Origin: Smallanthus sonchifolius
Taxonomy: Eukaryota > Streptophyta > Magnoliopsida > Asterales > Asteraceae
Length of the DNA: 64,000 nucleotides
Reading direction: 5' to 3'
Assembly (NCBI GenBank): GCA_023525975.1
Contig: CM042035.1
Location: forward strand, 27,557,001-27,621,000
Shown here one piece after another: positions 48,515-60,220 of the stretch. A model generated the notes under the pieces. That model did no database searches and had not been told where the DNA came from. It was given only the letters and a program-made list of their open reading frames with translations. A program made the translations under genes and the position numbers. The first letter of the stretch is position 1, and each line of letters opens with the position of its first letter.

Positions 48515-48904
48515 GAAATAACTCTTTCATTCTATTACTTTATACCCTTCCACAACGGACTCATTTTTACTTGCATTCTCGTCTTGCGTGCACGTTCTGC
48601 CTTACGTCAACACGCGCGTCACTCGCTGACGAGCGTTTAGTTCTTATACTTCCTTGTACAAAACATAGTCACACGCTCACCCGGGGCGTAAAAATAATTG
48701 ACTAGTATATGAAGACACACGCGTTCCACCCGACGTCTAAACTTGCGTCACCCGCGATCGGGCGTTCCGCGACACATGACCCGCGCGCCCGAGTCTTTAA
48801 GTACGTTGACCGTTTTTTGACAAAAACTCGTTACACCCACGCCCGCTTACATAATAATCAACGGGTGACGTTGTATAGAGTAAAAAAAATCATAACTTAA
48901 AAAA

Positions 48905-49024
48905 GGGGTTGCAACACGAGGACTTCTCAGGGGGTCACCCATCCTAGTAATACTCTCGCCCAAGCCCGCTTAACTGCGGAGTTCTGATGGGATCCGGTGC
49001 TTTAATGCTGGTATGATCGCAGCC
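48905..49024 (-). rRNA. 5S rRNA: 5S rRNA copy 97
   Basis: Type A; T3C as in copy 90; ctttaatgc. Confidence 0.92.
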
Positions 49025-49412
49025 GAAATAACTCCTTCATTCTTTTACTTTATCCCCTTCCACACCGGACTCATTTACTTGCATGATCGTCTTGCGCGCG
49101 CGTTCCGCCTTACGTCAACACGCGCGTCACCCGCTGGCGAGCGTTTAGTTCTTATACTTTCTTGTACAAAACATAGTCCCACGCTCACCCGGGGCATAAA
49201 AATAATTGACTAGTATATGAAGACACACGCGTTCCACCCGATGTCTAAACGTGCGTCACCCGCAATCGGGCGTTCCCCGACACGTGACCCGCGCGCTCGA
49301 GTCTTTAAGTACGTTGACCTTTTTTTGACAAAAACTCGTTACGTTCACGCCCGCTTGCATAATAATCAACGGGTGACGTTGTATAGTGTAAAAAAAATCA
49401 CAACTTTAAAAT

Positions 49413-49532
49413 GGGGTTGCAACACGAGGACTTCCCAAGGGGTCACCCATTCTAGTACAACTTTCACCCAAGCAAGCTTAGCTGTGGAGTTCTGATGGGA
49501 TCCGGTGCTTTAGTGCTGGTATGATCGCAACC
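49413..49532 (-). rRNA. 5S rRNA: 5S rRNA copy 98, damaged box A
   Basis: Same damaged box A and intermediate element as copy 91; a defective gene duplicated within the heptamer. Confidence 0.9.
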
Positions 49533-49921
49533 GAAATAACTCCTTCATTCTATTACTTTTTCCCCTTCCAAACCGGACTCATTTTTACTTGCATTCTCCT
49601 CGTGCGCGCGCGTTCCGCCTTACGTTAACACGCGCGTCACCCGCTGATGAGCGTTTAGTTCTCATACTTCCTTGTACAAAACATAGTCCCATGCTCAAAC
49701 GGGGCGTAAAAATAATTGACTAGTATATGAAGACACACGCGTTCCACCCGACGTCTAAACGTGCGTCACCCGTGATCGCGCTTTCCCCGACACATTACCC
49801 GCGCGCCCGAGTCTTTACGTACTTTGACCGTTTTTTGACAAAAACTCGTTACGCCAACGCCCGCTTGCATCATTATCAACGGGTGACGTTGTATAGAGTA
49901 AAAAAATCATAACTTAAAAAA

Positions 49922-50040
49922 GGGGTTGCAACACGGGGACTTCCCGGGGGTCACCAATCATAGTACTACTCTCGCCCAAGCACGCTTAATTGCGGAGTTC
50001 TGATGGGATCCGGTGATTCAGTGCTGGTATGATCGCAACC
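49922..50040 (-). rRNA. 5S rRNA: 5S rRNA copy 99
   Basis: Like copy 92 (caccaatc, cacgggg), also catagtac and ggtgattcag. Shared by both flanking heptamer repeats. Confidence 0.91.
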
Positions 50041-50430
50041 GAATTACCTCCTTCATTCTATTACTTTACCCCATTCCACACCAGACTCATTTTTACTTGC
50101 ATTCTCCTTTTGCGTGTGCGTTCCGCCTTACGTCAACACGCGCGTCACCCGCTGGCGAGCGTTTAGTTCTTATACTTCCTTGTACAAAACATAGTCCCAC
50201 GCTCACCCGGGGCGTAAAAATAATTGACTAGTACATGAAGACACACGCGTTCCACCCGACGTCTAATCGTGCGTCACCCGCGATCGGGTGTTCCCCGACA
50301 CGCGACCCGCGCGGCCGAGTCTTTACGTACGTTGATAGTTTTTTGACAAAAACTCGTTACGCCCACGCCCGCTTGCATTATAATCAACGGTTGACGTTGT
50401 ATAGAGTAAAAAAAATCATAACTTAAAAAC

Positions 50431-50550
50431 GGGGTTGCAACACGAGGACTTCCCAGGGGGTCACCCATCCTAGTACTACTCTCGCCCAAGCACACTTAAC
50501 TGCGGAGTTCTGATGGGATCCGGTGCTTTAGTGCTGGTATGATCGCAACC
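50431..50550 (-). rRNA. 5S rRNA: 5S rRNA copy 100
   Basis: 120 nt, close to consensus; only C57T in box A (cacactt). Terminator starts after a G (CCCCGTTTTT). Confidence 0.93.
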
Positions 50551-50933
50551 GAAATAACTCCTTCATTCTATTACTTTATCCCTTTCCACAACGGACTCAT
50601 TTTTACTTGCATTCTCGTCTTGCGCGCGCGTTCCGCCGTACGTCAACACGCGCGTCACTCGCTGGCGAGCGTTTAGTTCTTATACTTCCTTGTACAAAAC
50701 ATAGTCCCACGCTCACCCGGGGCGTAAAAATAATTGACTAGTATATGAACACACACGCGTTCCACCGGACATCTAAACGTGCGTCACCCGCGATCGAGCG
50801 TTCCGCGACCCGCGCGCCCGAGTCTGTACGTACGTTGATAGTTTTTTGACAAAAACTCGTTACGCCCAAGCCCTCTTACATAATAATCAATGGTTGACGT
50901 TGTATAGAGTAAAAAAAATCATAACTTAAAAAA

Positions 50934-51053
50934 GGGGTTGCAACACGAGGACTTCCTAGGGGGTCACCCATCCTAGTACTACTCTCGCCCAAGTACGCTT
51001 AACTGCGGAGTTCTAATGGGATCCGGTGCTTTTGTGCAGGTATGATCGCAACC
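50934..51053 (-). rRNA. 5S rRNA: 5S rRNA copy 101
   Basis: G60A in box A; ctaatggg; gcttttgtgcagg. Its spacer lacks 7 bp (gcgaccc for gcgacacatgaccc near 50805), giving a 503 bp unit. Confidence 0.92.
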
Positions 51054-51443
51054 GAAATAACTCCTTCATTCTATTACTTTATCCCTTTCCACAACGGACT
51101 CATTTTTACTTGCATTCTCGTCTTGCGCGCGCGTTCTTCCTTACGTCAACACGCGCGTCACTCGCTGGCGAGCGTTTAGTTCTTATACTTTCTTGTACAA
51201 AACATAGTCACACGCTCACCCAGGGCGTAAAAATAATTGACTAGTATATGAAGACACACGCGTTCCACCCGACGTCTAAACATGCGTCACCCGCGATCTG
51301 GCGTTCCGCGACACATGACATGCGCGCCCGAGTCTTTAAGTACGTTGACCGTTTTTTGACAAAAACTCGTTACGCGCACACCCGCTTACATAATAATCAA
51401 CGGGTGACGTTGTATAAAGTAAAAAAAATCATAACTTAAAAAA

Positions 51444-51563
51444 GGGGTTGCAACACGAGGACTTCCCAGGGGTTCACCCATTCTAGTACTACTCTCACCC
51501 AAGTACGCTTAACTGTGGAGTTCTGATGGGATCCGGTGCTTTAGTGCTGGTATGATCGCAACC
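51444..51563 (-). rRNA. 5S rRNA: 5S rRNA copy 102
   Basis: G60A, C49A-region change (actgtgg), C67T, cattctag. Confidence 0.92.
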
Positions 51564-51954
51564 GAAATAACTTCTTCATTCTATTACTTTTTCCCCTTCC
51601 ACACCGGACTAATTTTTACTTGCAAGCTCCTCTTGCGCGCGCGTTCCGCCTTACGTCAACACGCGCGTCACCCGCTGACGAGCGTTTAGTTCTAATACTT
51701 CCTTGTACAAAACATAGTCCCACGCTCAAACGGGGCGTAAAAATAATTGACTAGTATATGAAGACACACGCGTTCCACCCGACGTCTAAACGTGTGTCAC
51801 CCGTGATCGGGCTTTCCCCAACACATTACCCGTGCGCCCGAGTCTTTACGTACGTTGACCGTTTTTTGACAAAAACTCGTTACGCCAACGCCCGCTTGCA
51901 TCATAATCAACGGGTGACGTTGTATAGAGTAAAAAAAAATCATAACTTAAAAAA

Positions 51955-52073
51955 GGGGTTGCAACACGAGGACTTTCAAGGGGTCACCCATCCTAGTATT
52001 ACTCTCGCCCAAGCACGCTTAACTGCGGAGTTCTGATGGGATCCGGTGATTTAGTGCTGGTATGATCGCAACC
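51955..52073 (-). rRNA. 5S rRNA: 5S rRNA copy 103
   Basis: G75A (gtattactc), G25T, gactttcaagg; box A intact. Confidence 0.92.
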
Positions 52074-52463
52074 GAATTAACTCCTTCATTCTATTACTTT
52101 ATCCCATTCCACACCAGACTCATTTTTACTTGCATACTCCTTTTGCGTGCGCGTTCCGCCTTACGTCAACACGCGCGTCACCCGCTGGCGAGCGTTTAGT
52201 TCTTAATTTTCCTTGTACAAAACATAGTCCCACGCTCACCCGGGGCGTAAAAATAATTGACTAGTATATGAAGACACACGCGTTCAACCCGACGTCTAAT
52301 CGTGCGTCACCCGCGATCGGGGGTTCCCCGACACGCGACCCGCGCGCCCGATTCTTTACGTACGTTGATAGTTTTTTGATAAAAACTCGTTACGCCCACA
52401 CCCGCTTGCATAATAATCAACGGTTGACGTTGTATAGAGTAAAAAAAATCATAACTTAAAAAA

Positions 52464-52583
52464 GGGGTTGCAACACGAGGACTTCCCAGAGGGTCACCCA
52501 TCCTAGTACTACTCTCGCCCAAGCACGCTTAACTACGGAGTTCTTACGAGATCCGATGCTTTAGTGCTGGTATGATCTCCACC
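52464..52583 (-). rRNA. 5S rRNA: 5S rRNA copy 104, helix I disrupted
   Basis: 5' end GGTGGAGATC has two changes (T4G, C6A) with no matching change at the 3' end; also C28T, C35T, A37G, C39A. Promoter boxes are mostly intact, so it might be transcribed into misfolded RNA. Confidence 0.91.
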
Positions 52584-52974
52584 GAAATAACTCCTTCATT
52601 CTATTACTTTATCCCCTTCCACAACGGACTCATTTTTACTTGCATTCTCATCTTGCGCGCGCGTTCCGCCGCACGTCAACACGCGCGTCACTCGCTAGCG
52701 TGCGTTTAGTTCTTATACTTCCTTGTACAAAACATAGTCACACGCTCACCCGGGGCGTAAAAATAATTGACTAGCATATGAAGACATACGCGTTCCACCC
52801 GACGTCTAAACATGCGTCACCCGCGATCGGGCGTTCCGCGACACATGACCCGCGCGCCCGAGTCTTTAAGTACGTTGACCGTTTTTTGACAAAAACTCGT
52901 TACGCACACGCCCGCTTACATAATAATCAACGGGTGACGTTGTATAGAGTAAAAAAAAATCATAACTTAAAAAA

Positions 52975-53094
52975 GGAGTTGCAACACGAGGACTTCTCAG
53001 GGGGTCACCCATCCTAGTAATACTCTCGCCCAAGCCCGCTTAATTGCGGAGTTCTGATGGGATCCGTTGTTTTAGTGCTGGTATGATCGCAACC
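52975..53094 (-). rRNA. 5S rRNA: 5S rRNA copy 105
   Basis: Type A; G51A; ccgttgtttta at 22-30; 3' end CTCC. Confidence 0.92.
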
Positions 53095-53483
53095 GAAATA
53101 ACTCCTTCATTCTATTACTTTTTCCCCTTCCACACCAGACTCATTTTTACTTGCATTCTCCTCGTGCGCGCGCGTTCCGCCTTACGTTAACACGCGCGTC
53201 ACCCGCTGATGAGCGTTTAGTTCTCATACTTCCTTATACAAAACATAGTCCCATGCTCAAACGGGGCGTAAAAATAATTGACTAGTATATGAAGACACAC
53301 GCGTTCCACCCGACGTCTAAACGTGCGTCACCCGTGATCGCGCTTTCCCCGACACATTACCCGCGCGCCCGAGTCTTTACGTACTTTAACCGTTTTTTGA
53401 CAAAAACTCGTTACGCCAACGCCCGCTTGCATCATTATCAACGGGTGACGTTGTATAGAGTAAAAAAATCATAACTTAAAAAA

Positions 53484-53602
53484 GGGGTTGCAACACGGGG
53501 ACTTCCCGGGGGTCACCAATCCTAGTACTACTCTCGCCCAAGCACGCTTAATTGCGGAGTTCTGATGGGATCCGGTGATTCAGTGCTGGTATGATCGCAA
53601 CC
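53484..53602 (-). rRNA. 5S rRNA: 5S rRNA copy 106
   Basis: Partner of copy 99 (caccaatcc, cacgggg, ggtgattcag). Confidence 0.92.
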
Positions 53603-53992
53603 GAATTACCTCCTTCATTCTATTACTTTACCCCATTCCACACCAGACTCATTTTTACTTGCATTCTCCTTTTGCGTGCGCGTTGCGCCTTACGTCAACA
53701 CGCGCGTCACCCGCTGGCGAGCGTTTAGTTCTTATACTTCCTTGTACAAAACATAGTCCCACGCTCACCCGGGGCGTAAAAATAATTGACTAGTACATGA
53801 AGACACACGCGTTCCACCCGACGTCTAATCGTGCGTCACCCGCGATCGGGCGTTCCCCGACACGCGACCCGCGCGGCCGAGTCTTTACGTACGTTGATAG
53901 TTTTTTGACAAAAACTCGTTACGCCCACGCCCGCTTGCATTATAATCAACGGTTGAGGTTGTATAGAGTAAAAAAAATCATAAATTAAAAAC

Positions 53993-54112
53993 GGGGTTGC
54001 AACACGAGGACTTCCCAGGGGGTCACCCATCCTAGTACTACTCTCGCCCAAGCACACTTAACTGCGGAGTTCTGATGGGATCCGGTGCTTTAGTGCTGGT
54101 ATGATCGCAACC
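53993..54112 (-). rRNA. 5S rRNA: 5S rRNA copy 107
   Basis: Partner of copy 100; C57T. Confidence 0.93.
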
Positions 54113-54495
54113 GAAATAACTCCTTCATTCTATTACTTTATTCCTTTCCACAACGGACTCATTTTTACTTGCATTCTCGTCTTGCGCGCGCGTTCCGCCG
54201 TACGTCAACACGCGCGTCACTCGCTGGCGAGCGTTTAGTTCTTATACTTCCTTGTACAAAACATAGTCCCACGCTCACCCGGGGCGTAAAAATAATTGAC
54301 TAGTATATGAACACACACGCGTTCCACCGGACATCTAAACGTGCGTCACCCGCGATCAAGCGTTCCGCGACCCGCGCGCCCGAGTCTGTACGTACGTTGA
54401 TAGTTTTTTGACAAAAACTCGTTACGCCCAAGCCCTCTTACATAATAATCAATGGTTGACGTTGTATAGAGTAAAAAAAATAATAACTTAAAAAA

Positions 54496-54615
54496 GGGGT
54501 TGCAACACGAGGACTTCCTAGGGGGTCACCCATCCTAGTACTACTCTCGCCCAAGTACGCTTAACTGCGGAGTTCTAATGGGATCCGGTGCTTTTGTGCA
54601 GGTATGATCGCAACC
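54496..54615 (-). rRNA. 5S rRNA: 5S rRNA copy 108
   Basis: Partner of copy 101; G60A, 503 bp unit. Confidence 0.92.
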
Positions 54616-55007
54616 GAAATAACTCCTTCATTCTATTACTTTATCCCTTTCCACAACGGACTCATTTTTACTTGCATTCTCGTCTTGCGCGCGCGTTCTG
54701 CCTTACGTCAACACGCGCGTCACTCGCTGGCGAGCGTTTAGTTCTTATACTTTTCTTGTACAAAACATAGTCACACGCTCACCCAGGGCGTAAAAATAAT
54801 TGACTAGTATATGAAGACACACGCGTTCCACCCGACGTCTAAACATGCGTCACCCGCGATCTGGCGTTCCGCGACACATGACATGCGCGCCCGAGTCTTT
54901 AAGTACGTTGACCGTTTTTTGACAAAAACTCGTTACGCGCACACCCGCTTACATAATAATCAACGGGTGACGTTGTATAAAGTAAAAAAAAATCATAACT
55001 TAAAAAA

Positions 55008-55127
55008 GGGGTTGCAACACGAGGACTTCCCAGGGGTTCACCCATTCTAGTACTACTCTCACCCAAGTACGCTTAACTGTGGAGTTCTGATGGGATCCGG
55101 TGCTTTAGTGCTGGTATGATCGCAACC
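55008..55127 (-). rRNA. 5S rRNA: 5S rRNA copy 109
   Basis: Partner of copy 102. Confidence 0.92.
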
Positions 55128-55518
55128 GAAATAACTTCTTCATTCTATTACTTTTTCCCCTTCCACACCGGACTAATTTTTACTTGCAAGCTCCTCTTGC
55201 GCGCGCGTTCCGCCTTACGTCAACACGCGCGTCACCCGCTGACGAGCGTTTAGTTCTCATACTTCCTTGTACAAAACATAGTCCCACGCTCAAACGGGGC
55301 GTAAAAATAATTGACTAGTATATGAAGACACACGCGTTCCACCCGACGTCTAAACGTGCGTCACCCGTGATCGGGCTTTCCCCAACACATTACCCGTGCG
55401 CCCGAGTCTTTACGTACGTTGACCGTTTTTTGACAAAAACTCGTTACGCCAACGCCCGCTTGCATCATAATCAACGGGTGACGTTGTATAGAGTAAAAAA
55501 AAATCATAACCTAAAAAA

Positions 55519-55637
55519 GGGGTTGCAACACGAGGACTTTCAAGGGGTCACCCATCCTAGTATTAGTCTCGCCTAAGCACGCTTAACTGCGGAGTTCTGA
55601 TGGGATCCGGTGATTTAGTGCTGGTATGATCGCAACC
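55519..55637 (-). rRNA. 5S rRNA: 5S rRNA copy 110
   Basis: Partner of copy 103 with extra changes tattagtctc and gcctaag. Confidence 0.92.
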
Positions 55638-56027
55638 GAATTAACTCCTTCATTCTATTATTTTATCCCATTCCACACCAGACTAATTTTTACTTGCATA
55701 ATCCTTTTGCGTGCGCGTTCCGCCTTACGTCAACACGCGCGTCACCCGCTGGCGAGCGTTTAGTTCTTAATTTTCCTTGTACAAAACATAGTCCCACGCT
55801 CACCCGGGGCGTAAAAATAATTGACTAGTATATGAAGACACACTCGTTCCACCCGACGTCTAATCGTGCGTCACCCGCGATCGGGGGTTCCCCGACACGC
55901 GACCCGCGCGCCCGATTCTTTACGTACGTTGATAGTTTTTTGATAAAAACTCGTTACGCCCACACCCGCTTGCATAATAATCAACGGTTGACGTTGTATA
56001 GAGTAAAAAAAATCATAACTTAAAAAA

Positions 56028-56147
56028 GGGGTTGCAACACGAGGACTTCCCAGAGGGTCACCCATCCTAGTACTACTCTCGCCCAAGCACGCTTAACTGC
56101 GGAGTTCTTACGAGATCCGATGCTTTAGTGCTGGTATGATCTCCACC
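56028..56147 (-). rRNA. 5S rRNA: 5S rRNA copy 111, helix I disrupted
   Basis: Partner of copy 104 with the same GGTGGAG 5' end; C49 is normal here. Confidence 0.91.
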
Positions 56148-56538
56148 GAAATAACTCCTTCATTCTATTACTTTATCCCCTTCCACAACGGACTCATTTT
56201 TACTTGCATTCTCGTCTTGCGCGCGCGTTCCGCCGCACGTCAACACGCGCGTCACTCGCTAGCGTGCGTTTAGTTCTTATACTTCCTTGTACAAAACATA
56301 GTCACACGCTCACCCGGGGCGTAAAAATAATTGACTAGCATATGAAGACATACGCGTTCCACCCGACGTCTAAACATGCGTCACCCGCGATCGGGCGTTC
56401 CGCGACACATGACCCGCGCGCCCGAGTCTTTAAGTACGTTGACCGTTTTTTGACAAAAACTCGTTACGCACACGCCCGCTTACATAATAATCAACGGGTG
56501 ACGTTGTATAGAGTAAAAAAAAATCATAACTTAAAAAA

Positions 56539-56658
56539 GGAGTTGCAACACGAGGACTTCTCAGGGGGTCACCCATCCTAGTAATACTCTCGCCCAAGCC
56601 CGCTTAATTGCGGAGTTCTGATGGGATCCGTTGTTTTAGTGCTGGTATGATCGCAACC
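56539..56658 (-). rRNA. 5S rRNA: 5S rRNA copy 112
   Basis: Type A; partner of copy 105. Confidence 0.92.
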
Positions 56659-57047
56659 GAAATAACTCCTTCATTCTATTACTTTTTCCCCTTCCACACC
56701 AGACTCATTTTTACTTGCATTCTCCTCGTGCGCGCGCGTTCCGCCTTACGTTAACACGCGCGTCACCCGCTGATGAGCGTTTAGTTCTCATACTTCCTTG
56801 TACAAAACATAGTCCCATGCTCAAACGGGGCGTAAAAATAATTGACTAGTATATGAAGACACACGCGTTCCACCCGACGTCTAAACGTGCGTCACCCGTG
56901 ATCGCGCTTTCCCCGACACATTACCCGCGCGCCCGAGTCTTTACGTACTTTAACCGTTTTTTGACAAAAACTCGTTACGCCAACGCCCGCTTGCATCATT
57001 ATCAACGGGTGACGTTGTATAGAGTAAAAAAATCATAACTTAAAAAA

Positions 57048-57166
57048 GGGGTTGCAACACGGGGACTTCCCGGGGGTCACCAATCCTAGTACTACTCTCG
57101 CCCAAGCACGCTTAATTGCGGAGTTCTGATGGGATCCGGTGATTCAGTGCTGGTATGATCGCAACC
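57048..57166 (-). rRNA. 5S rRNA: 5S rRNA copy 113
   Basis: Partner of copies 99 and 106. Confidence 0.92.
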
Positions 57167-57556
57167 GAATTACCTCCTTCATTCTATTACTTTACCCCAT
57201 TCCACACCAGACTCATTTTTACTTGCATTCTCCTTTTGCGTGCGCGTTGCGCCTTACGTCAACACGCGCGTCACCCGCTGGCGAGCGTTTAGTTCTTATA
57301 CTTCCTTGTACAAAACATAGTCCCACGCTCACCCGGGGCGTAAAAATAATTGACTAGTACATGAAGACACACGCGTTCCACCCGACGTCTAATCGTGCGT
57401 CACCCGCGATCGGGCGTTCCCCGACACGCGACCCGCTCGGCCGAGTCTTTACGTACGTTGATAGTTTTTTGACAAAAACTCGTTACGCCCACGCCCGCTT
57501 GCATTATAATCAACGGTTGACGTTGTATAGAGTAAAAAAAATCATAAATTAAAAAC

Positions 57557-57676
57557 GGGGTTGCAACACGAGGACTTCCCAGGGGGTCACCCATCCTAGT
57601 ACTACTCTCGCCCAAGCACACTTAACTGCGGAGTTCTGATGGGATCCGGTGCTTTAGTGCTGGTATGATCGCAACC
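57557..57676 (-). rRNA. 5S rRNA: 5S rRNA copy 114
   Basis: Partner of copies 100 and 107; C57T. Confidence 0.93.
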
Positions 57677-58059
57677 GAAATAACTCCTTCATTCTATTAC
57701 TTTATCCCTTTCCACAACGGACTCATTTTTACTTGCATTCTCGTCTTGCGCGCGCGTTCCGCCGTACGTCAACACGCGCGTCACTCGCTGGCGAGCGTTT
57801 AGTTCTTATACTTCCTTGTACAAAACATAGTCCCACGCTCACCCGGGGCGTAAAAATAATTGACTAGTATATGAACACACACGCGTTCCACCGGACATCT
57901 AAACGTGCGTCACCCGCGATCGAGCGTTCCGCGACCCGCGCGCCCGAGTCTGTACGTACGTTGATAGTTTTTTGACAAAAACTCGTTACGCCCAAGCCCT
58001 CTTACATAATAATCAATGGTTGACGTTGTATAGAGTAAAAAAAATAATAACTTAAAAAA

Positions 58060-58179
58060 GGGGTTGCAACACGAGGACTTCCTAGGGGGTCACCCATCCT
58101 AGTACTACTCTCGCCCAAGTACGCTTAACTGCGGAGTTCTAATGGGATCCGGTGCTTTTGTGCAGGTATGATCGCAACC
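58060..58179 (-). rRNA. 5S rRNA: 5S rRNA copy 115
   Basis: Partner of copies 101 and 108; 503 bp unit. Confidence 0.92.
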
Positions 58180-58569
58180 GAAATAACTCCTTCATTCTAT
58201 TACTTTATCCCTTTCCACAACGGACTCATTTTTACTTGCATTCTCGTCTTGCGCGCGCGTTCTGCCTTACGTCAACACGCGCGTCACTCGCTGGCGAGCG
58301 TTTAGTTCTTATACTTTCTTGTACAAAACATAGTCACACGCTCACCCAGGGCGTAAAAATAATTGACTAGTATATGAAGACACACGCGTTCCACCCGACG
58401 TCTAAACATGCGTCACCCGCGATCTGGCGTTCCGCGACACATGACATGCGCGCCCGAGTCTTTAAGTACGTTGACCGTTTTTTGACAAAAACTCGTTACG
58501 CGCACACCCGCTTACATAATAATCAACGGGTGACGTTGTATAAAGTAAAAAAAATCATAACTTAAAAAA

Positions 58570-58689
58570 GGGGTTGCAACACGAGGACTTCCCAGGGGTT
58601 CACCCATTCTAGTACTACTCTCACCCAAGTACGCTTAACTGTGGAGTTCTGATGGGATCCGGTGCTTTAGTGCTGGTATGATCGCAACC
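58570..58689 (-). rRNA. 5S rRNA: 5S rRNA copy 116
   Basis: Partner of copies 102 and 109. Its neighbouring spacer is the likely donor type for the chimeric spacer at 59770-60030. Confidence 0.92.
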
Positions 58690-59080
58690 GAAATAACTTC
58701 TTCATTCTATTACTTTTTCCCCTTCCACACCGGACTAATTTTTACTTGCAAGCTCCTCTTGCGCGCGCGTTCCGCCTTACGTCAACACGCGCGTCACCCG
58801 CTGACGAGCGTTTAGTTCTCATACTTCCTTGTACAAAACATAGTCCCACGCTCAAACGGGGCGTAAAAATAATTGACTAGTATATGAAGACACACGCGTT
58901 CCACCCGACGTCTAAACGTGCGTCACCCGTGATCGGGCTTTCCCCAACACATTACCCGTGCGCCCGAGTCTTTACGTACGTTGACCGTTTTTTGACAAAA
59001 ACTCGTTACGCCAACGCCCGCTTGCATCATAATCAACGGGTGACGTTGTATAGAGTAAAAAAAAATCATAACTTAAAAAA

Positions 59081-59199
59081 GGGGTTGCAACACGAGGACT
59101 TTCAAGGGGTCACCCATCCTAGTATTACTCTCGCCCAAGCACGCTTAACTGCGGAGTTCTGATGGGATCCGGTGATTTAGTGCTGGTATGATCGCAACC
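59081..59199 (-). rRNA. 5S rRNA: 5S rRNA copy 117
   Basis: Partner of copies 103 and 110; G75A. Confidence 0.92.
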
Positions 59200-59589
59200 G
59201 AATTAACTCCTTCATTCTATTACTTTATCCCATTCCACACCAGACTAATTTTTACTTGCATACTCCTTTTGCGTGCGCGTTCCGCCTTACGTCAACACGC
59301 GCGTCACCCGCTGGCGAGCGTTTAGTTCTTAATTTTCCTTGTACAAAACATAGTCCCACGCTCACCCGGGGCGTAAAAATAATTGACTAGTATATGAAGA
59401 CACACGCGTTCCACCCGACGTCTAATCGTGCGTCACCCGCGATCGGGGGTTCCCCGACACGCGACCCGCGCGCCCGATTCTTTACGTACGTTGATAGTTT
59501 TTTGATAAAAACTCGTTACGCCCACACCCGCTTGCATAATAATCAACGGTTGACGTTGTATAGAGTAAAAAAAATCATAACTTAAAAAA

Positions 59590-59709
59590 GGGGTTGCAAC
59601 ACGAGGACTTCCCAGAGGGTCACCCATCCTAGTACTACTCTCGCCCAAGCACGCTTAACTGCGGAGTTCTTACGAGATCCGATGCTTTAGTGCTGGTATG
59701 ATCTCCACC
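59590..59709 (-). rRNA. 5S rRNA: 5S rRNA copy 118, helix I disrupted
   Basis: Partner of copies 104 and 111 with the same uncompensated GGTGGAG 5' end. Confidence 0.91.
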
Positions 59710-59769
59710 GAAATAACTCCTTCATTCTATTACTTTATCCCCTTCCACAACGGACTCATTTTTACTTGC

Positions 59770-60030
59770 ATTCTCGTCTTGCGCGCGCGTTCTGCCTTAC
59801 GTCAACACGCGCGTCACTCGCTGGCGAGCGTTTAGTTCTTATACTTTCTTGTACAAAACATAGTCACACGCTCACCCAGGGCGTAAAAATAATTGACTAG
59901 TATATGAAGACACACGCGTTCCACCCGACGTCTAAACATGCGTCACCCGCGATCTGGCGTTCCGCGACACATGACATGCGCGCCCGAGTCTTTAAGTACG
60001 TTGACCGTTTTTTGACAAAAACTCGTTACG
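59770..60030. other. Chimeric spacer patch
   Basis: Reads ttctgccttacg, tactttcttg, cacccagggcg, gatctggcg and atgacatgcgc, as in the spacer before copy 116, whereas the corresponding spacers of heptamer copies 1 and 2 read ttccgccgcacg, gctagcgtgcg and gatcgggcg. It returns to the expected type at cacacgcccgc (60031) and the copy 119 gene. A gene-conversion patch or double crossover is inferred. Confidence 0.75.
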
Positions 60031-60100
60031 CACACGCCCGCTTACATAATAATCAACGGGTGACGTTGTATAGAGTAAAAAAAAATCATAACTTAAAAAA

Positions 60101-60220
60101 GGAGTTGCAACACGAGGACTTCTCAGGGGGTCACCCATCCTAGTAATACTCTCGCCCAAGCCCGCTTAATTGCGGAGTTCTGATGGGATCCGTTGTTTTA
60201 GTGCTGGTATGATCGCAACC
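60101..60220 (-). rRNA. 5S rRNA: 5S rRNA copy 119
   Basis: Type A; partner of copies 105 and 112 (ggagttgc, ccgttgtttta). Ends the heptamer region. Confidence 0.92.

Larger units (their letters stand above)
43190..50190. repeat. Heptameric higher-order repeat, ~3.5 kb, two copies
   Basis: Copies about 43190-46686 and 46687-50187, offset 3496-3501 bp. All seven genes correspond one to one (copies 86-92 with 93-99), including the 63 bp spacer deletion, gcttttgtgc, gcaatacgagaattt, gcagcc and the damaged box A gcaagcttagctg. Confidence 0.9.
49533..53094. repeat. Heptameric higher-order repeat, copy 1 of 3
   Basis: 3562 bp, seven genes (copies 99-105). Its first unit is shared with the end of the ~3.5 kb repeat to the left, so the two higher-order repeats overlap. 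Confidence 0.92.
53095..56658. repeat. Heptameric higher-order repeat, copy 2 of 3
   Basis: 3564 bp, copies 106-112. Shares private changes with copy 3 (actttaaccg, gcgttgcgcc, ataaattaaaaacgggg) that copy 1 lacks, so copies 2 and 3 separated last. Confidence 0.92.
56659..60220. repeat. Heptameric higher-order repeat, copy 3 of 3
   Basis: 3562 bp, copies 113-119. Its final spacer (about 59770-60030) is replaced by sequence like the spacer two to three units earlier, a chimeric patch. Confidence 0.9.

Noticed and set aside
50740..57900. Near-identical 3.56 kb copies as a possible assembly artefact
   Set aside because: Not accepted as the main explanation because the copies differ at private sites and the third has a chimeric spacer, but it cannot be excluded without reads.
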